Notes: a model not told the origin generated them from the sequence alone. A DNA stretch of 64,000 nucleotides from Methanocaldococcus lauensis (GCF_902827225.1 NZ_LR792632.1:1011030-1075029), one strand, 5' to 3'; shown: positions 27,930 through 37,959, counted from the stretch's first letter. Made by a program: numbers and translations.

Positions 27930-30668
27930 TTAAAACCATCCATGTTTTGGACCAAAGAGAATATAGAAATCATTCCCAGCCCAAGCATATATATACTGCT
28001 CATATTTATGGACATGACAATAGCATTCATCTTCTCCATATACAAATTCTGGAGTAAATGGAACATTAAATGTCATGTCATAAGTTAAATTAAGATACAG
28101 TTTTTCATTACCATTCTCATCATATAATGTAACTTTAGATACATTATAGATATCTACTTTTCCGTCATATCCTATTATAAGTTGCTCATCATAAGTGTTA
28201 TACATTGGTGAGAATGCTACAACATTTGGAAATGTTTTGTCTGACTTATAAACTAAAGCAATTGGAACATTTTTGTCATTTTCGTCATATTTACTAAATA
28301 TCTCTATCCAGTAGAACTTATCATCATTGTATATTACAAGATTGCCATTATAATCTACACCATTATATTCTTCAATGACTGTTTTTCCTGGGAAATTTTT
28401 AAGTAAGGTATATAATTTTCCAGGTCCATAATCATAATAGCCATCTGTATCATAGAGATAAAGACCGCTATCAGTTCTTATGAGCATTCTACCATAAGGT
28501 AATCTATAGACTGCAGTTATACTCTCTGGTAACGAAATAACTGATGGCTCTACTTTAGGAATCTCGTTATTTTCTGCCCCAAGTTGATCAGCAGTATATG
28601 TGAATATATACAACTTGTCTCCTTTCCATGCTACGAGATAGTAGTTATCTCCACTATATGAACTAATCCAATTTACACCATCTGCGTCTATATTCCAAGT
28701 TATATATTTAGGATATTCAGTATAATATATACTTTCATCGTTTAACTCTAATTCACAGCTTTTCCCATAATCATATGGAAGGAGATAAAGATTTCCATCT
28801 TTGCCCGCCATAAATATATTATATGAAGAGTAAAAACCTATAGTAAAATCCTTTGGAGTAGTTGGGAGTATATAAATATTGCTTATTACATCATACTTAT
28901 TTATTGGTTCCTTATCTTCACCCAATACTTTTAAACTCTCTCCAACTTCACTAATTCCTATTAAACAATTTCCATATGCTAAATAAAGTCCTGGTAAGCC
29001 ACATGGCTCATACGTTCTTGTTTGTAACCAATCGTGAATATTTTTATAATCAGGAGTTTTTTTAAGATGAACTCTAACTCCCCAAAGGTCTTCAATTTGA
29101 GTATTTTCTATATCAAAGTTATCAAAGACTTCTTTAACCTCGCTTTCAATAGGATTTTTTTCAATTTCATTTTTTGAATTTGTTTCTGTCTCAAAACTTT
29201 GCTCTGAACGTTCACTTTCATAGGTTTGTGTTTCAGATTCTTCATAAGATTTGTCTTCATTATAAGTATTGGTTTGTTCATATTCATTTGTTTCATAAAC
29301 ATAATTTGAGGTTTCATCAATTTCTGAAGTAGTTTCAACATTTACAGCGGGTTCTGTATTTTCATTTATCTCCCCAACTAATGCATAGTATTTACCATCA
29401 ACTCCCCAGAAATATGTATATACTTTACCTGTACCTACGTCAATAAAGGCATAACCTATTTTGACTTTTTCAGGCAATGATAAACTACCTTCATATTCTG
29501 TTGTCATAGAATCAACATCATACACATCATATACATCAATTTTATTATCCTTAAATCCAAAGAGTTTAAATTCTTTTGAGTCATATCCTACGAAATCATA
29601 TCCTTTTAAATTTAATTCCCCTGTCTCATCTATTTTACCATTTTTTATAAATAGAATCTTCCCATTTTTACCATTATAGATAGATAATGTATCTTTATCA
29701 TAACCTGGATCTACATAGAGACGAGCATTTGTAGGGATTTCTGTAGTTGAGGTTTCCTTAATGTTCTCAAACCCTTGGGTAATATCAAAAATATATAATT
29801 TATTTTCAGTTAGAACATAAATTGCATGCCCTCCAACAACTACATTTTTTATTTCAGAATCAAATGTAAATGTTTTTGGTTCTGGCTTTATTCCATTATT
29901 CTCAAAAAGTTCATTTAGTTCATGAGCACTTAGCCCTATTATCCAAACTTTGTGTTTATCCCATGTTACATAATATGCATAGTTATCATCATAATCTGTC
30001 CCTGTGGCTAAGTTGTTTCCCCCAACATTCCACGAAATATCATTTTTAATTTTTCCAAAGTATATGATTTTTTTATTTAAAAGACTTTTATCTTCTTCAT
30101 CTTTTTCATTAGGCCACATCATGATATTATCACTATCATATTGAACTAAGTGAAGATTTCTATTACTATCTAAAATGGCTATGGACTCTCCCCCCGTAGC
30201 AAAATCTACTACATTATTGTATGGTATTCTAAACACAAACCATGGATATGGATTTTTTTCATCTTCCTCAGCGTAGGAATATAACACATCCCCAGCACGG
30301 TCATACATATACAAATAACCATTTTTATAAAACCATACTCTATCATATACATCATAAAGAAGATCTTCAGAATCAGATTTCCATTGGGCATTATCTACCC
30401 ACAAATATAGTCCTTTTATATAATCATTTGATATAAACCCTAAATGAGTATTTTTATAGAGATTTTCAAGGTCTGATATTGAAGATATTTCATTTTTCGT
30501 AGATTCCTCTATATTTTTTATGTTATGCTCCTCATGCCCAGACACTGAGGTTGATGATGCAGATTCAGTAGATTGTTCATTTACTTCTGACTCACTTACA
30601 CAACCACTCATAACAACTATTACACCTATAAATAATATAAAAAACGCAGTTATTACTTTATTACTCAT
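27930..30668 (-). CDS. Large surface lipoprotein, two beta-propeller-like halves
   Basis: 912 aa. Signal peptide with lipobox-like VVMSGC (C23), so probably lipid-anchored outside the cell. A Ser/Thr/Glu spacer follows (23-65). Residues about 75-425 and 520-905 each contain repeated strands with aromatic/Asp-rich turns (NLYLLPYD, KLYIFTYTADQL, KHKVWIIGLSAHEL), suggesting two beta-propellers. Residues about 430-515 are a Glu/Ser/Thr/Tyr-rich linker. No catalytic motif seen. It ends in a Trp-Phe-rich segment. Function unknown; a structural or binding role at the cell surface is inference. Confidence 0.75.
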   Translation of the reverse strand: MSNKVITAFFILFIGVIVVMSGCVSESEVNEQSTESASSTSVSGHEEHNIKNIEESTKNEISSISDLENLYKNTHLGFISNDYIKGLYLWVDNAQWKSDSEDLLYDVYDRVWFYKNGYLYMYDRAGDVLYSYAEEDEKNPYPWFVFRIPYNNVVDFATGGESIAILDSNRNLHLVQYDSDNIMMWPNEKDEEDKSLLNKKIIYFGKIKNDISWNVGGNNLATGTDYDDNYAYYVTWDKHKVWIIGLSAHELNELFENNGIKPEPKTFTFDSEIKNVVVGGHAIYVLTENKLYIFDITQGFENIKETSTTEIPTNARLYVDPGYDKDTLSIYNGKNGKILFIKNGKIDETGELNLKGYDFVGYDSKEFKLFGFKDNKIDVYDVYDVDSMTTEYEGSLSLPEKVKIGYAFIDVGTGKVYTYFWGVDGKYYALVGEINENTEPAVNVETTSEIDETSNYVYETNEYEQTNTYNEDKSYEESETQTYESERSEQSFETETNSKNEIEKNPIESEVKEVFDNFDIENTQIEDLWGVRVHLKKTPDYKNIHDWLQTRTYEPCGLPGLYLAYGNCLIGISEVGESLKVLGEDKEPINKYDVISNIYILPTTPKDFTIGFYSSYNIFMAGKDGNLYLLPYDYGKSCELELNDESIYYTEYPKYITWNIDADGVNWISSYSGDNYYLVAWKGDKLYIFTYTADQLGAENNEIPKVEPSVISLPESITAVYRLPYGRMLIRTDSGLYLYDTDGYYDYGPGKLYTLLKNFPGKTVIEEYNGVDYNGNLVIYNDDKFYWIEIFSKYDENDKNVPIALVYKSDKTFPNVVAFSPMYNTYDEQLIIGYDGKVDIYNVSKVTLYDENGNEKLYLNLTYDMTFNVPFTPEFVYGEDECYCHVHKYEQYIYAWAGNDFYILFGPKHGWF

Positions 30669-30690
30669 AATTTACACCCCATAAATCCCA

Positions 30691-30700
30691 TAGGCGCCTA
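30691..30700. promoter_or_regulatory. GC-rich 10-bp palindrome upstream of the lipoprotein gene
   Basis: TAGGCGCCTA is a perfect palindrome 23 bp before the lipoprotein start, GC-rich within very AT-rich DNA. It could be an operator; no further copy was seen in the window. Confidence 0.25.
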
Positions 30701-30911
30701 AAACGCTATTTACAATTTTAGAGTTTCCATTTTAGTATATAAATATTTTTCTCTTTACAATTTTAGATAATAAAAATTATAAAAATTAATGAATGATTTA
30801 TAATATAAATAATAAAAATAAATTTTAATTTATATTTTAGTTTATATGAATATAATAATTAAATACTTTTTAAATCTTTGTTTAACTATAATTAGAATTG
30901 GAGGTGATAAT

Positions 30912-31361
30912 GTGATTATAATACTCGACTTAAATGGAACAATAGCAACAGATGGAGTTATAAAGGATTCAACGAAAGAAAAAATAAAAGAATTATGTAA
31001 AAATTATCAAATTTTTATATTATCTGCTGATACATTTGGAACATTGAAATATATAGAAAGAGAGTTAGGAGTAAAAGGAATAAAAATCGACAAAGAAAAG
31101 TTTAAAAGTGAAAAAATAGCAAAAAATGAAATTTTGAAGGAGATTAGAGAAAAATATAAAAATGAAAAAATTGTAGCCTTTGGAAATGGGGCTAATGATG
31201 AATTATTATTAAAAAATGCTGATTTAGGAATATGTGTTTTGGGAGATGAAGGGGCTTGGACTAAAACTCTATTAAATGCTGACATTGTTGTTAAAGATAT
31301 TGATAACGGTTTAGATTTAATTTTAAAGGAAAAAAGATTGAAGGCTACAATGAGAGATTAA
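30912..31361 (+). CDS. HAD-family phosphatase-like protein (soluble P-type ATPase-like, COG4087)
   Basis: 149 aa. Motif I is DLNGT (nucleophile Asp kept, second Asp replaced by Asn), motif II ILSAD, and motif III/IV region [23 protein letters not shown], like the P domain of P-type ATPases. Start is GTG at 30912, five bases after a perfect GGAGGTGA; the longer frame from 30846 is rejected. It precedes bioW by 16 bp on the same strand, so it may be cotranscribed with the biotin genes. Substrate unknown. Confidence 0.82.
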   Translation: MIIILDLNGTIATDGVIKDSTKEKIKELCKNYQIFILSADTFGTLKYIERELGVKGIKIDKEKFKSEKIAKNEILKEIREKYKNEKIVAFGNGANDELLLKNADLGICVLGDEGAWTKTLLNADIVVKDIDNGLDLILKEKRLKATMRD

Positions 31362-31377
31362 ACTAAAATGGGAGAAT

Positions 31378-32079
31378 ATGTATAGCATAAAAATGAGGGC
31401 ATCAAAAGATGGAAAACACATTTCTGGGGCTGAAAGAATTGTAAATAAGGAAGAGATTGAAGAAGTAGCAAAAGAATTAATAAGAAGAGCTTTAACACAT
31501 GAAAATGGAACACCTGATTTTATAAATCTAAAAATTGAGGAGATTAAGGAAAATATAACTTATATCAACCACTTGCCAATAAAAACAATAGAATGTAAAA
31601 ATAAAGAAGAGGCAAGAGAAAAGGCAAGAGAGTTATTAAGAAATGAGGGCATTCCAGATGAATTAATAGATTATGCATTTGAGATTATTGATAAGGGAGG
31701 AATGAGGGGGGCGGCAATTTTAAATTTAAGAGGGGAGAGGTTAGAGCCAGATAAAGAAAGGGGAGTTAGAGTAAAAAATATTGATACAACTAAAGAACTA
31801 AAAGAGAAGATTTTAAAAGAAAATTTAGGAACAGAAAGGACTGTTGATGCCATTGCAATAGCATCTAAGGTTATTCATTTGGGAGTTATAGCTGAGTTAT
31901 GCACCTCAGATAATAAAAGTTACACAACTGGTTATGTTGCAACTAAAAAGGGCTATTTTAGGATTACAAATTTAAAAGAATATGGAGAGAATGGAGGAAG
32001 AGTATTTTTTGTTAAAAATGATGTTGATATAGATGATTTGATATATAAATTAGAAAACAAGCCATTTATTATAAAATAA
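31378..32079 (+). CDS. bioW: 6-carboxyhexanoate-CoA ligase (pimeloyl-CoA synthetase)
   Basis: 233 aa BioW, which makes pimeloyl-CoA from pimelate, ATP and CoA for the first committed step of biotin synthesis. It begins [20 protein letters not shown], the family's start, and has the [30 protein letters not shown] segment. GGGAG lies just before the ATG. bioF follows 12 bp later. Confidence 0.94.
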   Translation: MYSIKMRASKDGKHISGAERIVNKEEIEEVAKELIRRALTHENGTPDFINLKIEEIKENITYINHLPIKTIECKNKEEAREKARELLRNEGIPDELIDYAFEIIDKGGMRGAAILNLRGERLEPDKERGVRVKNIDTTKELKEKILKENLGTERTVDAIAIASKVIHLGVIAELCTSDNKSYTTGYVATKKGYFRITNLKEYGENGGRVFFVKNDVDIDDLIYKLENKPFIIK

Positions 32080-32091
32080 AAAGGGATTTTT

Positions 32092-33201
32092 ATGTTTAGA
32101 GAAAAATTAAAGAGAGAGATTGAAGTCATAAAAAACAATGGATTGTATAGATTTTTGAGAGAAAAAGGAGATAATATTTTAGATTTTTCTTCAAATGATT
32201 ATCTATGCCTATCAAAACATCCAGAGGTTATTGAAGCTGTGAAAGAAGGGCTAAAATATGGTGCTGGTTCAACTGGCTCAAGATTAACATCTGGAAATAT
32301 AAACCATCAAAGATTGGAAGATAAAATAGCGGAGTTTAAAGAAACAGAGAGATCTTTGGTTTATTCATCTGGATATGCTACAAATGTTGGAGTTATCTCT
32401 GCATTATGCAAAAAAGAGGATTTAATTTTAAGTGATAAACTTAATCATGCATCTATCATTGATGGTTGTAGGTTGAGTAAAGCTGATGTTTTGATTTACA
32501 ATCATTGTGATGTAAATCATTTATACAATTTAATTGAAGAGAATTGGAAAAAATATAATAATTTATTCATCATAACTGACGGCGTTTTTAGTATGGATGG
32601 AGATATAGCCCCACTTAAAGATTTAAAGAAGATAACGGATGAATTTAATGCCATTTTAATTATTGATGATGCACATGGGACAGGAGTTTTGGGAAATGGG
32701 AAAGGAAGTTTAAAACATTTTAATTTAAAACCTTCTGATAATATTATACAAATTGGGACGTTATCAAAGGCAATTGGTGGTTTGGGAGGATTTGTTTGTG
32801 GAATTGAGGAAGTTATAGAGTATTTAATAAACACTTCGAGGAGTTTTATTTTTTCAACCGCTCTTCCCCCTCATGTTGTTGAAGGTTGCATTAAGGCATT
32901 TGAGATTATTGAGAGGGGAGAGGTTGTTAAAAAACTTCAAAAAAACATAAAAATAGCAAATGAGATTTTTAAGAAAAATGGATTTATTAAGAAGGATAAT
33001 TTAACTCCAATTTATCCATTCATTTTTAAAGAAAAAACTATGGAGATAGCAGAGCATTTAATAAAAAATAACATCTTTTGTGTTGGAATTAGATATCCCA
33101 CAGTTCCTAAAGGTTCAGAGAGGATAAGGATAAGTATAAATGTTGGACATAAAAAGGAGGATTTTAAGTTGTTGTGTGAGAAGATTAAAGAAGTTTATTA
33201 A
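32092..33201 (+). CDS. bioF: 8-amino-7-oxononanoate synthase
   Basis: 369 aa PLP enzyme that condenses pimeloyl-CoA with L-alanine. Visible: NDYLCLSKHPEV, GSTGSRLTSGN, the DDAHGTGVLG pyridine-binding Asp, and the PLP lysine in IGTLSKAIGGLGGF. AAGGGA precedes the ATG. Its 3' end overlaps the convergent ATPase gene by 17 bp, which marks the edge of the insertion that separates it from bioD. Confidence 0.95.
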   Translation: MFREKLKREIEVIKNNGLYRFLREKGDNILDFSSNDYLCLSKHPEVIEAVKEGLKYGAGSTGSRLTSGNINHQRLEDKIAEFKETERSLVYSSGYATNVGVISALCKKEDLILSDKLNHASIIDGCRLSKADVLIYNHCDVNHLYNLIEENWKKYNNLFIITDGVFSMDGDIAPLKDLKKITDEFNAILIIDDAHGTGVLGNGKGSLKHFNLKPSDNIIQIGTLSKAIGGLGGFVCGIEEVIEYLINTSRSFIFSTALPPHVVEGCIKAFEIIERGEVVKKLQKNIKIANEIFKKNGFIKKDNLTPIYPFIFKEKTMEIAEHLIKNNIFCVGIRYPTVPKGSERIRISINVGHKKEDFKLLCEKIKEVY

Positions 33202-34567
33202 AATCTTCCAAATCAAACACTAAATAATCTTTAAGATTTTCTTTGTTTTTAATTTCTTTTCCTATGATGGCATAGTATATTTCATAATCACTCAATCCAA
33301 CGAGTTCTGATTTTCTTTCTAAATTATTGAGTATTTTTTTAACTTCCTTATTATTCAAGTTCTTCCATTTAACTTCAACAAATAATGCCTTTTTCTCATT
33401 TTTATTTAAAGCAATTAAATCAATTTCTTCTCCTTTTTTCCACCATCTTCCAATGTTTAAAAATTTAAATGGCAATTTGTTCATTTTATTTAACTCAATC
33501 AAAAATTCCTTAGCAACTTTTTCAAAAACATTAGACGAAATGCTTCGCATTTCGTTGCTCTCCGCTTCGCTCCGAAAGCCTAAATATTGATTATAGTCAG
33601 CTTTTATTTCATCAATCTCAAAAATTCCCTCTTCAATTGCAGATAGGTTTGGAAAAATGTATCTAAAATAAAATGTAATAAAATTATCCTTAATGTAGTA
33701 TCTTCCTTTTTTTGTTTTTGGACTTTCAGTTATAGGGATTTCTCTCTCTACAAATTCAACTTCAATCAAGTTTTTTAAATACGGTGTTAAATCTGAATGC
33801 TTAATGCCTAAATAATTCTTTATCTCTCCAAGTGTATGATTACCAAATGCAATTGCCTCAAGTATTTTTTTGTAAGTTGTTGGCTCTTCAAACTCATACT
33901 TCATCAAAAAATCAACCTCATATCTCAAAAAACTATCAACTCTCTTAATCTCCTCATTTAAATATCTCCAAAATGGAAGTTCTATTTTCTCAAGATAATA
34001 TGGAATACCATCGGCAAATCCATAAATCTCAACTAACTCTTCCCAAGTAGCGTTAGGGAAAAATTCCTTTAAATGCTTAAACTTTAACGGTCTGATTTTT
34101 AAAACGCCTGTTTTTCTTCCATAAAGTGGGGATTTATAACTTAAAACTTTCTCTCCCATCATAGACAGTGAAGAGCCAAGAATAATAAGTTTTGTTTTTG
34201 TATTCTTTAAATGAACATCTACTATTCTTTGGAATAGTGATAGAATATTTGGATTTTCTTTAATTAAATTTGGAAATTCATCAATAATTATGATTTTATC
34301 ATTTAAAATTAAAAAATTAAAATATGCCTCCCAATCTTCTTTGGCATACTCTATTGTTGGAACTACCTTTGATGCATATCTTTTAAAATGCTTTAAATTA
34401 TCCCCCTCAACTGCTAAATAATAAATATGTTCTATATTTTCTACACTTTTTAATGCTAATTTTGTTTTTCCTATCCTTCTTCTCCCATAAATAACTACAA
34501 ATTCAAACTTATTACTGTTAAGTTTCTCATTTAGTGCTTTTAGTTCTTCCTCTCTGTTGATGAACAT
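33185..34567 (-). CDS. Archaeal ATPase with DUF234 nuclease-like C-terminus, carrying a palindromic insert
   Basis: 460 aa. Walker A YGRRRIGKTK and Walker B IIIIDEFPNLI with the LGSSLSMM sensor mark an archaeal STAND-like ATPase. A winged helix (about 225-290) is followed by a DUF234 region with EIDLIALNKNEKKALFVEVKWK, the D...EVK pattern of a PD-(D/E)xK nuclease. About 16 residues near 330-345 (RSEAESNEMRSISS) are encoded by a GC-rich hairpin that looks inserted in frame. The ATG at 34567 follows AAGTGGT. Members of this family are numerous, mobile and of unknown role in Methanocaldococcus. Confidence 0.85.
   Translation of the reverse strand: MFINREEELKALNEKLNSNKFEFVVIYGRRRIGKTKLALKSVENIEHIYYLAVEGDNLKHFKRYASKVVPTIEYAKEDWEAYFNFLILNDKIIIIDEFPNLIKENPNILSLFQRIVDVHLKNTKTKLIILGSSLSMMGEKVLSYKSPLYGRKTGVLKIRPLKFKHLKEFFPNATWEELVEIYGFADGIPYYLEKIELPFWRYLNEEIKRVDSFLRYEVDFLMKYEFEEPTTYKKILEAIAFGNHTLGEIKNYLGIKHSDLTPYLKNLIEVEFVEREIPITESPKTKKGRYYIKDNFITFYFRYIFPNLSAIEEGIFEIDEIKADYNQYLGFRSEAESNEMRSISSNVFEKVAKEFLIELNKMNKLPFKFLNIGRWWKKGEEIDLIALNKNEKKALFVEVKWKNLNNKEVKKILNNLERKSELVGLSDYEIYYAIIGKEIKNKENLKDYLVFDLEDFNKLL
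33534..33581. repeat. GC-rich palindromic element inserted in frame in the ATPase gene
   Basis: ACGAAATGC-TTC-GCATTTCGT (33535-33555) is a perfect 9-bp hairpin, followed by a second imperfect hairpin GCTCTC...GAAAGC (33557-33579). Base composition is far more GC-rich than the flanking gene. It encodes a hydrophilic peptide between the flanking ATPase residues YLG and VFEKVAKEF. No second copy was found in this window. Confidence 0.6.
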
Positions 34568-34672
34568 AATAACCACTTAATGATAATTATAATTATAATA
34601 ATTGAGATTATCATTTTTATATGTTCGTGTAAAAATATATCATTAAAAACTTAAATATAATGAGGTAAAAAT

Positions 34673-34700
34673 AGAATACAGAAAGTATTCTAGTATTCTG
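34673..34700. promoter_or_regulatory. Repeat cluster upstream of the KAP NTPase gene
   Basis: AGAATAC (34673-34679) and GTATTCT (34685-34691) form a perfect 7-bp inverted repeat with a 5-bp spacer, and GTATTCT is repeated at 34693-34699. The cluster ends 13 bp before the ATG, where a repressor would block transcription or translation. Confidence 0.4.
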
Positions 34701-34713
34701 TTAAAGTGATAGT

Positions 34714-37700
34714 ATGGTATTTAATGTTAAAATTAATGTTAAAAATATTGTGGAGAGATATGGGTATATTAGGATTTTTTTAGGAATATTTGGAGTTTTA
34801 TTATTTATATTGACAATATATGGGTTAAATGTATTGAATATAATGTATAAATTAGTGGAAAGTATATTAAATTATTGGGATGAAATATCAAGATTAGGCA
34901 TTGGTTTTTTAACTATTGCAATTATAACCTATTACTTGAAAGCAATTAATATAATGTTCAATATTAGAACTTATCTAAAAAATATGGATACAATAAAATC
35001 TACTGAAAATATAAGCGATAAATTAGATAAATTAGAATATAAATATATGCAGTCATTATTTATTTTTAGTATGTCATCAATATTTTTATATTTTATATAT
35101 AGTTCAATAAATTTACCGATTTCCAATTTTATAATGTTATTATTCATTTTTATAGTACCAACGGTATTTCTAATATTCTTGCAAACATTTAAATTTTATA
35201 AATATGCTAAAATTTCTAAAATTATATCTATCTTAGTTTTTATAGGGATTGTAGGCGTATCAATAAAATATTTTCAATATTCGTCGGCATCTTATACATT
35301 ATTACATTTTTGTTATCTTGGTGGTTTGTTTATAGGGATTGCATATTATTGGAATAATTTAATTTATGAGCTTGGAAAATTTAATTGTTTTATTCAATTT
35401 CTGTTAAGAGAGTATAATGAACTAAGAAATAATGCTAAATATTACTTTAAGTTACTTAAAAACCATGTTATTGAAAATTACAACCATTATAAAGATGAAG
35501 ATATAGAAATAAATCCTAAAACAGACTGTTTTGGAACTTTAAATAAAATAATTACAATTGAAGAAGGATTTAAAAATAAAATCTTACAGAATCATAAAAT
35601 TATAGCATTATATGGAAATTGGGGTAGTGGTAAGAGTAGTATAATTAGAACATTAATTGAAAGACTTGATGAATCTCGAAATTTTGATGAAATTACTGAA
35701 ATTAAGAGATTATGGGAATCGTTTAAAGATTTTATTCATATATTAAAACCACCAAAAGAAAAACATGAATCTATAATATGTATTAAATTTGATGCTTGGG
35801 AATATGAAAATGAAGAAAACATAGCTTACGCTTTATTATGCCACATTATTAATGAATTAGAAAAAAATGCTGATATTAAATTTGGAATTCGAAGTATAAA
35901 AAATAATCTTTTAAAATCTGGTGCAGTAGTTTTAAAATCTGTTGACATCAATATGGGTATTTTCAATATAAATCTTGGGTGCGATATTGAAAAACAATAT
36001 AAAGAAGTAGAAAATTTAAAAAATGGACTTAATAAAATTTCTGAAATTCTTAGCGAAAATAATAAACGGCTTATAGTTTTCATTGATGAATTAGATAGAT
36101 GTGAAAGAGAAAATATCTTAAAATTTTTGGCATCTCTTAAATTATTTTTTACCAGTGGGGATAACATAAATTATATCTGTGCGGTAGATAAAGACGCAGT
36201 AAAAGAGGCACTTGAACATAAATACAACAATGGGGAAAAAGCAGAGGAATATTTAGAAAAAATTTTTAACTTTTCATTTAATATGCCTAAAAAATTTAAT
36301 GTGGAAAAATTTATTATGCAATATGAGTTTTTTAATGATGAGGAAATTGCTAAAAAACTTGCAAAATTCTTTGAAGCAATTAATTTTACAAATCCAAGGC
36401 ATTTAAAGAAAGTTTTGAACAAATATGATTATTTAGTTAAAATTAAAACATCCGATAAAATCAGTGAGAAGTTAAAAAATTTAATTCCAGACATAATTTG
36501 TATTGATTTAGAATGTATGCTTCCTACTTCAGAATACTACCTTAAAAAATATTATCCAAACCAAAATCTCATTAAAAATATAGTAAAAATATTAAAAAGC
36601 GGTAATAGTAAAAACTACTTATTTGACACAATTTTTGTTTTATATTTTATAATTCTCTATGAGTTTTATCCTGAAAAATATTTGGAAATAAAAAATTGTG
36701 AAGATAAATTAAATAATTATGTAAATCATTTTAAATATATCGGATGGAATGATGAATTTTATATGGATGTAGAAGAAAATGAGGAATACATACGAAATAA
36801 AAAAAATATGGTAAGATACTACGTAAATTACGATTTGCTAAACTTACAATCAATATATTTATCCTATAAAATATTATCCAAGATTGACAATCCTAAAGAA
36901 CTAAATAAGTATTTATTATTAGAAATATTATCAGAAAATGAAGTGTATATAAAATATATTGAAAACTATATAAAATTATATCCTAAATTGTATAAATTAA
37001 AGGATATACGTGAATCAAATTATAAAAAAATTCAATCTATAAGACTTAATGAAATAGATTCATATTTAGTCAATGCAATAAAAAACGGTTATTATTTCGA
37101 TAGTTTAGCAGATAAACTACTATATCCTAAAGATGACGGTTATTTCGCAAGCCGAGTATTGACATCTATAATTAATATCAAAAAAGAAAAACCTGAGGAT
37201 GTGGATAGATTATTGTCTGAATTAGAGGAGAGTGACCTTCATAATCTAAGTAAGTATTTATTGAGATTATTATATGGATATAATAAGAAAGATATTGAAA
37301 AAATTAATGAAAAAATGTCTGAATTATTATCAGAGTTAGAAAAAACACATGTTAAAAAATTAAATGAAGAACTATTTGATAAATTAAATAATTTAAAGGA
37401 TTGCAAAACTAAAGAAGATTTACAAAAGATAGCATCAAAACTAATGAATATTACTAATATAAATAGGAATTTATCAAGCTTAATAAAAGATGATCATTAT
37501 GACAAATATATTTGGATATTTAACAGACATCTGCTAAATTTAATCAATGTATTTACACCAATAATTAAAAACAAAATTGATTATTCTATATGGGATGCTT
37601 CATTATTAAAAAAGGAATATAAAAGTGGGTTATATCATATAGAAGAGAATGACGTATTAATCCCTGATTCTCGGTTACTTGATATATACAGTTATAACAG

Positions 37701-37959
37701 TTATAGTTATAGCGAAATTAAAAACACAATTAAAGAAGATATTCTATCGAATATAAGAAAATATATTGAACAATTTGAATACAAAAACAACGAAATTCTT
37801 ATAGATTTTTGTAAATATTTAATATCCGATGAATTTTTTGAAATAATTAAAAAAGAAAATAGAACATACAACAAGAAAGAGAATAAAGATAATAAAAATG
37901 AAGATAATGAAGATTACAAATTTAAAACATTATTCGATATGGTTGAAACATTACTTTAA
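34714..37959 (+). CDS. KAP-family P-loop NTPase with six N-terminal membrane helices
   Basis: 1081 aa. Six hydrophobic segments lie in the first 215 residues (about 19-43, 62-85, 115-135, 138-157, 168-185, 195-213). The NTPase follows with Walker A LYGNWGSGKSS (about 300-311), the KAP-typical KFDAWEYENEENIAYALL, and Walker B RLIVFIDELDRCE (about 452-464), then NYICAVDKDAV and NPRHLKKVLNKYD. The remaining 450 residues are helical, of no known family, and end in a Lys/Asn/Glu tail. KAP NTPases include the phage-exclusion protein PifA of plasmid F, so membrane-linked defence is possible. Very AT-rich and placed in an interruption of the biotin genes. Confidence 0.85.
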   Translation: MVFNVKINVKNIVERYGYIRIFLGIFGVLLFILTIYGLNVLNIMYKLVESILNYWDEISRLGIGFLTIAIITYYLKAINIMFNIRTYLKNMDTIKSTENISDKLDKLEYKYMQSLFIFSMSSIFLYFIYSSINLPISNFIMLLFIFIVPTVFLIFLQTFKFYKYAKISKIISILVFIGIVGVSIKYFQYSSASYTLLHFCYLGGLFIGIAYYWNNLIYELGKFNCFIQFLLREYNELRNNAKYYFKLLKNHVIENYNHYKDEDIEINPKTDCFGTLNKIITIEEGFKNKILQNHKIIALYGNWGSGKSSIIRTLIERLDESRNFDEITEIKRLWESFKDFIHILKPPKEKHESIICIKFDAWEYENEENIAYALLCHIINELEKNADIKFGIRSIKNNLLKSGAVVLKSVDINMGIFNINLGCDIEKQYKEVENLKNGLNKISEILSENNKRLIVFIDELDRCERENILKFLASLKLFFTSGDNINYICAVDKDAVKEALEHKYNNGEKAEEYLEKIFNFSFNMPKKFNVEKFIMQYEFFNDEEIAKKLAKFFEAINFTNPRHLKKVLNKYDYLVKIKTSDKISEKLKNLIPDIICIDLECMLPTSEYYLKKYYPNQNLIKNIVKILKSGNSKNYLFDTIFVLYFIILYEFYPEKYLEIKNCEDKLNNYVNHFKYIGWNDEFYMDVEENEEYIRNKKNMVRYYVNYDLLNLQSIYLSYKILSKIDNPKELNKYLLLEILSENEVYIKYIENYIKLYPKLYKLKDIRESNYKKIQSIRLNEIDSYLVNAIKNGYYFDSLADKLLYPKDDGYFASRVLTSIINIKKEKPEDVDRLLSELEESDLHNLSKYLLRLLYGYNKKDIEKINEKMSELLSELEKTHVKKLNEELFDKLNNLKDCKTKEDLQKIASKLMNITNINRNLSSLIKDDHYDKYIWIFNRHLLNLINVFTPIIKNKIDYSIWDASLLKKEYKSGLYHIEENDVLIPDSRLLDIYSYNSYSYSEIKNTIKEDILSNIRKYIEQFEYKNNEILIDFCKYLISDEFFEIIKKENRTYNKKENKDNKNEDNEDYKFKTLFDMVETLL

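Noticed and set aside
30699-30911. Upstream extension of the HAD gene starting at 30846
   Set aside because: The added N-terminus is hydrophobic and has no ribosome site, while GTG 30912 has a perfect one.
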